Source of the DNA: Dioscorea cayenensis subsp. rotundata
Lineage: Eukaryota > Streptophyta > Magnoliopsida > Dioscoreales > Dioscoreaceae
Assembly: GCF_009730915.1 (NCBI RefSeq)
Contig: NC_052473.1
Coordinates: 17,628,100 to 17,692,099, forward strand
Direction: 5' to 3'
Length of the DNA stretch: 64,000 bases
Shown one piece after another: positions 60,640 to 64,000 of the stretch (position 1 is the first letter of the stretch; every line of letters begins with the position of its first letter). Both the position numbers and the translations under genes were made by a program. Under the pieces are notes generated by a model. It did no database searches and had not been told where the DNA came from. It saw only the letters and a list, made by a program, of their open reading frames with translations.

Positions 60640-63600
60640 ATGAGTATTGACAAGGAGGAGCTCCGCCGGAAGCTGTTGATGCCGGAGTACATCCGAGAGG
60701 CGATGGTGAAATCGATGAAGAGAGGATTTGAAGCTGATAAGGCGAAGGATAATGTGGTTTCAGATGATTCGGCGTTGAAGTGGGAGGAGGAGGTGGTGGC
60801 AAATGCTCTGGCGAAAAAGGGGAATGGGGTGGTGGTGCCTGAGGTTCCCTTGGTGGTGTTTGTCAGCCCGAAGAGTGGCGGAGGGCATGGGACTAAGCTC
60901 AAAGATCGGCTCGAGGACCTCATGGCGAAGGAGCAGGTATTCAATTTCTCTGAAAAGTTTATTTTTTTTGAGTGGATTTTGGTTGATTTGATTGATTTGT
61001 GGTAATGTGGATAAGGAATTGCTGAAATTATGGTCTATAGATTGATCTGGAGGACATTGAACTTCAATCATAAAGGATTAATGGAATTTGTTGGCTAAGA
61101 ATCTACCATCCCTTTCATGGATGCTGAATTTGCTGTTTTAAATTATTTAGTTTCATATTGTAAGATTATCTTCACAGGGCAAGGTTCTTTTGATCTGATC
61201 TTGTTGTAGTGTTTCAGAATGAAGGACATGCTTTGTGAAATTCACAATTGATGCAGGTTTTTGATCTTGATGATAAAGAAAAGAGACCGGCGGAGTTTGT
61301 CAAGTATGGGCTAGTGTGCTTGGAGAGGTTGGCTGAACTGGGAGACAGTTGTGCAAGGCTCGTTCGTCAAAGGTTGAGGGTCATGGTATGTTTTCAAGAA
61401 TCAAGATGTTGATGATTACTTCAGTGATTTTGCTTTACATGCTGAAACTTTTGGATCCTACGGGTTTCCTTTCAGTTGGTTATATACCATAGGTCATTCT
61501 GTCAACCTGACAGTGGGGGTTGGTTTTTGGTGCAAATTTTTCTATAACTGAACTAAATGGATTAAGTATTTTCTAACCCAAGCTGAATGGATTTTATTAG
61601 AAAATTTGATCTGAAGTGAACCAAATTGAAAATGGTACGATTTCCTTTGAGTTTTAATCTGTTTCAGGTGATGTAAACTTATTATATATATATAACTCAT
61701 CCATTTATATTCAACAACAAAAGTAGGGGTTGATAGGTGATTTTTAAAATTTTTCACAGAGGTCACCAAAATATAGTTGTAGATTAATTATAAAAACTTA
61801 AGAATTTTTCAAGCAAAGTTCAGAAAACTAATTATGATTCTAAATTATCTTTTAAAACATTAAATTAAAATAAATATGATTTAATTATTCTTAAGTTATT
61901 AAATAAATATGTTTTTCAGTTATTAAATAATTTGGTTTGGTTTTATTTGGTTTTTTTAACATCCTGAACAGAACCAAATCTATTGATATAAAAACCCAAA
62001 CTGGACTGTAAAATGTTTTTCTGGTTTGGCTCTGTTCATCAGATTTGTATGGGTTGGTGGAACACCCATACTGGATTATGCATGGAATCATTAATGACTC
62101 GTTGAGTTTTAAATCATATGCACATATAGACCATGGATTATGAATTAATATGTATGGATATAGATGGCGCGTAGGAACATAAACATTGGAGATATGCTTG
62201 AGTGTTAGAGTGGAAATATGATAGGAACAAAGTGCTAGAGATGAAATAGGAAGACATTAAAGCATTAAAGAGGCAAAGGAAAGGCAGACTAAGTAGAAAT
62301 AGGGAGTAAGAAGCAGAAAAATAAGGGAGGAGAAGAAGAGTGATATTTTGAGAAATAAACTTTTCATTCATACTAACTACTAACAAAGAAATGAGTCTTA
62401 TCATAATCTTATTTACGCTAAATGACGGTCATATTAAAATGCCACCAGGGTACATGGTATGCCATGCACTGGCATATTTACGCACCAAAACTTACATTTA
62501 AATATCTGATTAAGATGTTGAGCTTTGTAGAAATTTAAGTTGTTTTGCCTCATTATTTTTTTTTAAAAAATGGTGTTCTTTGAACATGCTATACTTCATG
62601 TGTTTTAGCTAAAGAATTTGATTTTTTTTCCCTGGAGGCAAGAAATCATTTTATTTGTATGTCAAACTTGTTCTTAATTGCCTTACTGCTTTTGTCATTA
62701 TGCCTTGAAGTTGTTTGTAGTATTATCATCAACGTTGATTTAGTAGAATTTTGTGAAGGAGTTACTGTATCTAAATGGATTCATGTTCTTTATGATACAT
62801 AATTAACATAGCACGGGTACGTGACTAATATTTTTAATTAATTAAATTGCACTTCTTGTATTATGAACTGCAAAATATAATTTATGATGAACGTAAGGTT
62901 TTTTTTTTAACCTTCATTTGGTTTATTGATGACTTGCAAATTAAAATGTTTGAAATATCTTGCTCTGTTTCTTGCAACTGTGTTTCTGCTTGATAGGTTG
63001 CTGGGGGTGATGGTTCTGTGGGGTGGGTGCTAGGAAGTCTGGCAGAACTTATTAAGCAGAAAAGAGAACCTGTTCCTCCGGTTGGCATCATTCCACTTGG
63101 AACAGGCAATGACCTTTCCAGGAGTTTTGGCTGGGTGAGGAGTTGTTTACATTGTCATTTCAGTTTGATTATTGTTGTGCACAATAATACCATCTGTTTG
63201 TACATTAACTATTTGCCCAGGGTGGTTCATTTCCTTTTGCATGGCGATCAGCTGTGAAGCGTTCTCTACATAGAGCCATTAATAATCCTACACGCCATCT
63301 TGATAGGTCAGATTTTTTCATGTCTCTGTTTTCTCATGGATGGAAGGGCTTGCATATGGACATATGCCTTTAAATTTATCAAATGTAGTTAGTTAGTATT
63401 ATCAAGCTTCGTTACCTAAAAGATTAGTAAACAGCATTGGTTTTGTACATCTGAAGCTATGATCACATTGGCATGATCCATGTTATTGGACCGTGTGGCA
63501 GCTGATTGGAATTTGGGGAACAATGCTTTTTCTTAAAAAATTTTCTTAAGCAATGATTAAGCAATATTCAAATGCTCATCATCTCATCCATATGTTAAAT

Positions 63601-63730
63601 ATGCATTGCCTATTAAAATGTTCATTTATCTTGATGCAGCTGGCAAATAGTTCTCAAAATGCCTGCAAGTGCAGGAGACATAGTACCACCTTACTCACTC
63701 AGGCCTGTGGATAAATGTGATTTCAGTCAG
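60640..63730 (+). CDS. DGK: Diacylglycerol kinase, plant cluster II (DGK3/4/7-like), 5' part only
   Basis: Five exons join in frame: 60640-60936, 61257-61385, 62997-63134, 63221-63306 and 63640-63730, giving 247 residues before the window ends in intron 5. The N-terminus reads [22 protein letters not shown], as in DGK7-type proteins. The catalytic domain begins at [13 protein letters not shown] (about residue 73) and includes the phosphate-binding GGDG in [10 protein letters not shown] (about 143-152), then [17 protein letters not shown] and [19 protein letters not shown]. The enzyme phosphorylates diacylglycerol to phosphatidic acid, a plant stress second messenger. There is no C1 zinc-finger region upstream, as expected for clusters II and III. 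The ATG at 60640 is chosen because the frame upstream has no ATG. The accessory domain must lie beyond the window. Confidence 0.92.
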
Positions 63731-64000
63731 GTTGTCATTGGGTGCTTCTTTACTCTTCTGCAGTTCCTTTATTTTGTGATTTATCATCATCATCCGGTTT
63801 AGTTAGCTGACATAATGCTAGGATGATAATTATAGCTCTTTAGAAAATTTAAGGATAACAAAATTAAATTTTATTTGCTCTTGAAGTTACTCTCTTTGAG
63901 AAAATAACTGACCACGAAATATATGTTACAAGAATTTCCTACAACTATAACTTCAACTGGTTAGTTCTCTCCAATTTATGAGATAATTAAGCCACTTATT

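Overview
This is nuclear DNA of a flowering plant. All genes are split by GT-AG introns, the intergenic DNA is very A+T-rich and full of microsatellites and small transposon relics, and every recognisable protein belongs to a plant family. The strongly G+C-rich 5' end of the SMAX1-like gene would fit a monocot, but that is inference.

Layout. (1) Positions 1-36,730 are two diverged tandem copies of one segment. Unit A (about 1-17,000) holds a complete minus-strand UDP-GlcNAc-type nucleotide-sugar transporter (UGNT1-like, 1458-3929), a plus-strand AVT1-type vacuolar amino-acid transporter (9594-15106), and a conserved block ending in a short candidate ORF (16890 on). Unit B (about 17,270-36,730) repeats the same order, but the UGNT1 copy has lost exons 3, 6 and 7 and the AVT1 copy carries two +1 frameshifts. 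Unit B has also gained a solo LTR, a miniature-LTR (TRIM-like) fragment, a hAT-type MITE, a SINE-like relic and other insertions. (2) Positions 36,730-43,487 are gene-poor and contain an odd G+C-rich island duplicated in tandem inside arrays of a short GTTTAA..ATGAG repeat (39,169-41,640). (3) Positions 43,488-46,688 hold a SMAX1/SMXL2-type karrikin-pathway repressor. (4) Positions 46,689-55,299 are an A+T-rich desert. (5) Positions 55,300-58,632 encode an organellar ribosomal protein uL4 with a GC-AG intron. (6) Positions 60,640 to the window end hold the 5' part of a cluster II diacylglycerol kinase.

The genes do not form a pathway; this is an ordinary plant gene neighbourhood. The points of most interest are the segmental duplication with reciprocal damage in the two AVT1 copies, several single-base +1 frame breaks in otherwise conserved genes (real decay or assembly indels), the altered degron-region motif in the SMAX1-like protein, the composite repeat island, and a short ORF retained in both duplicate units. 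I found no CRISPR array, rRNA or intact tRNA gene, and nothing that clearly forms a new multi-gene system.
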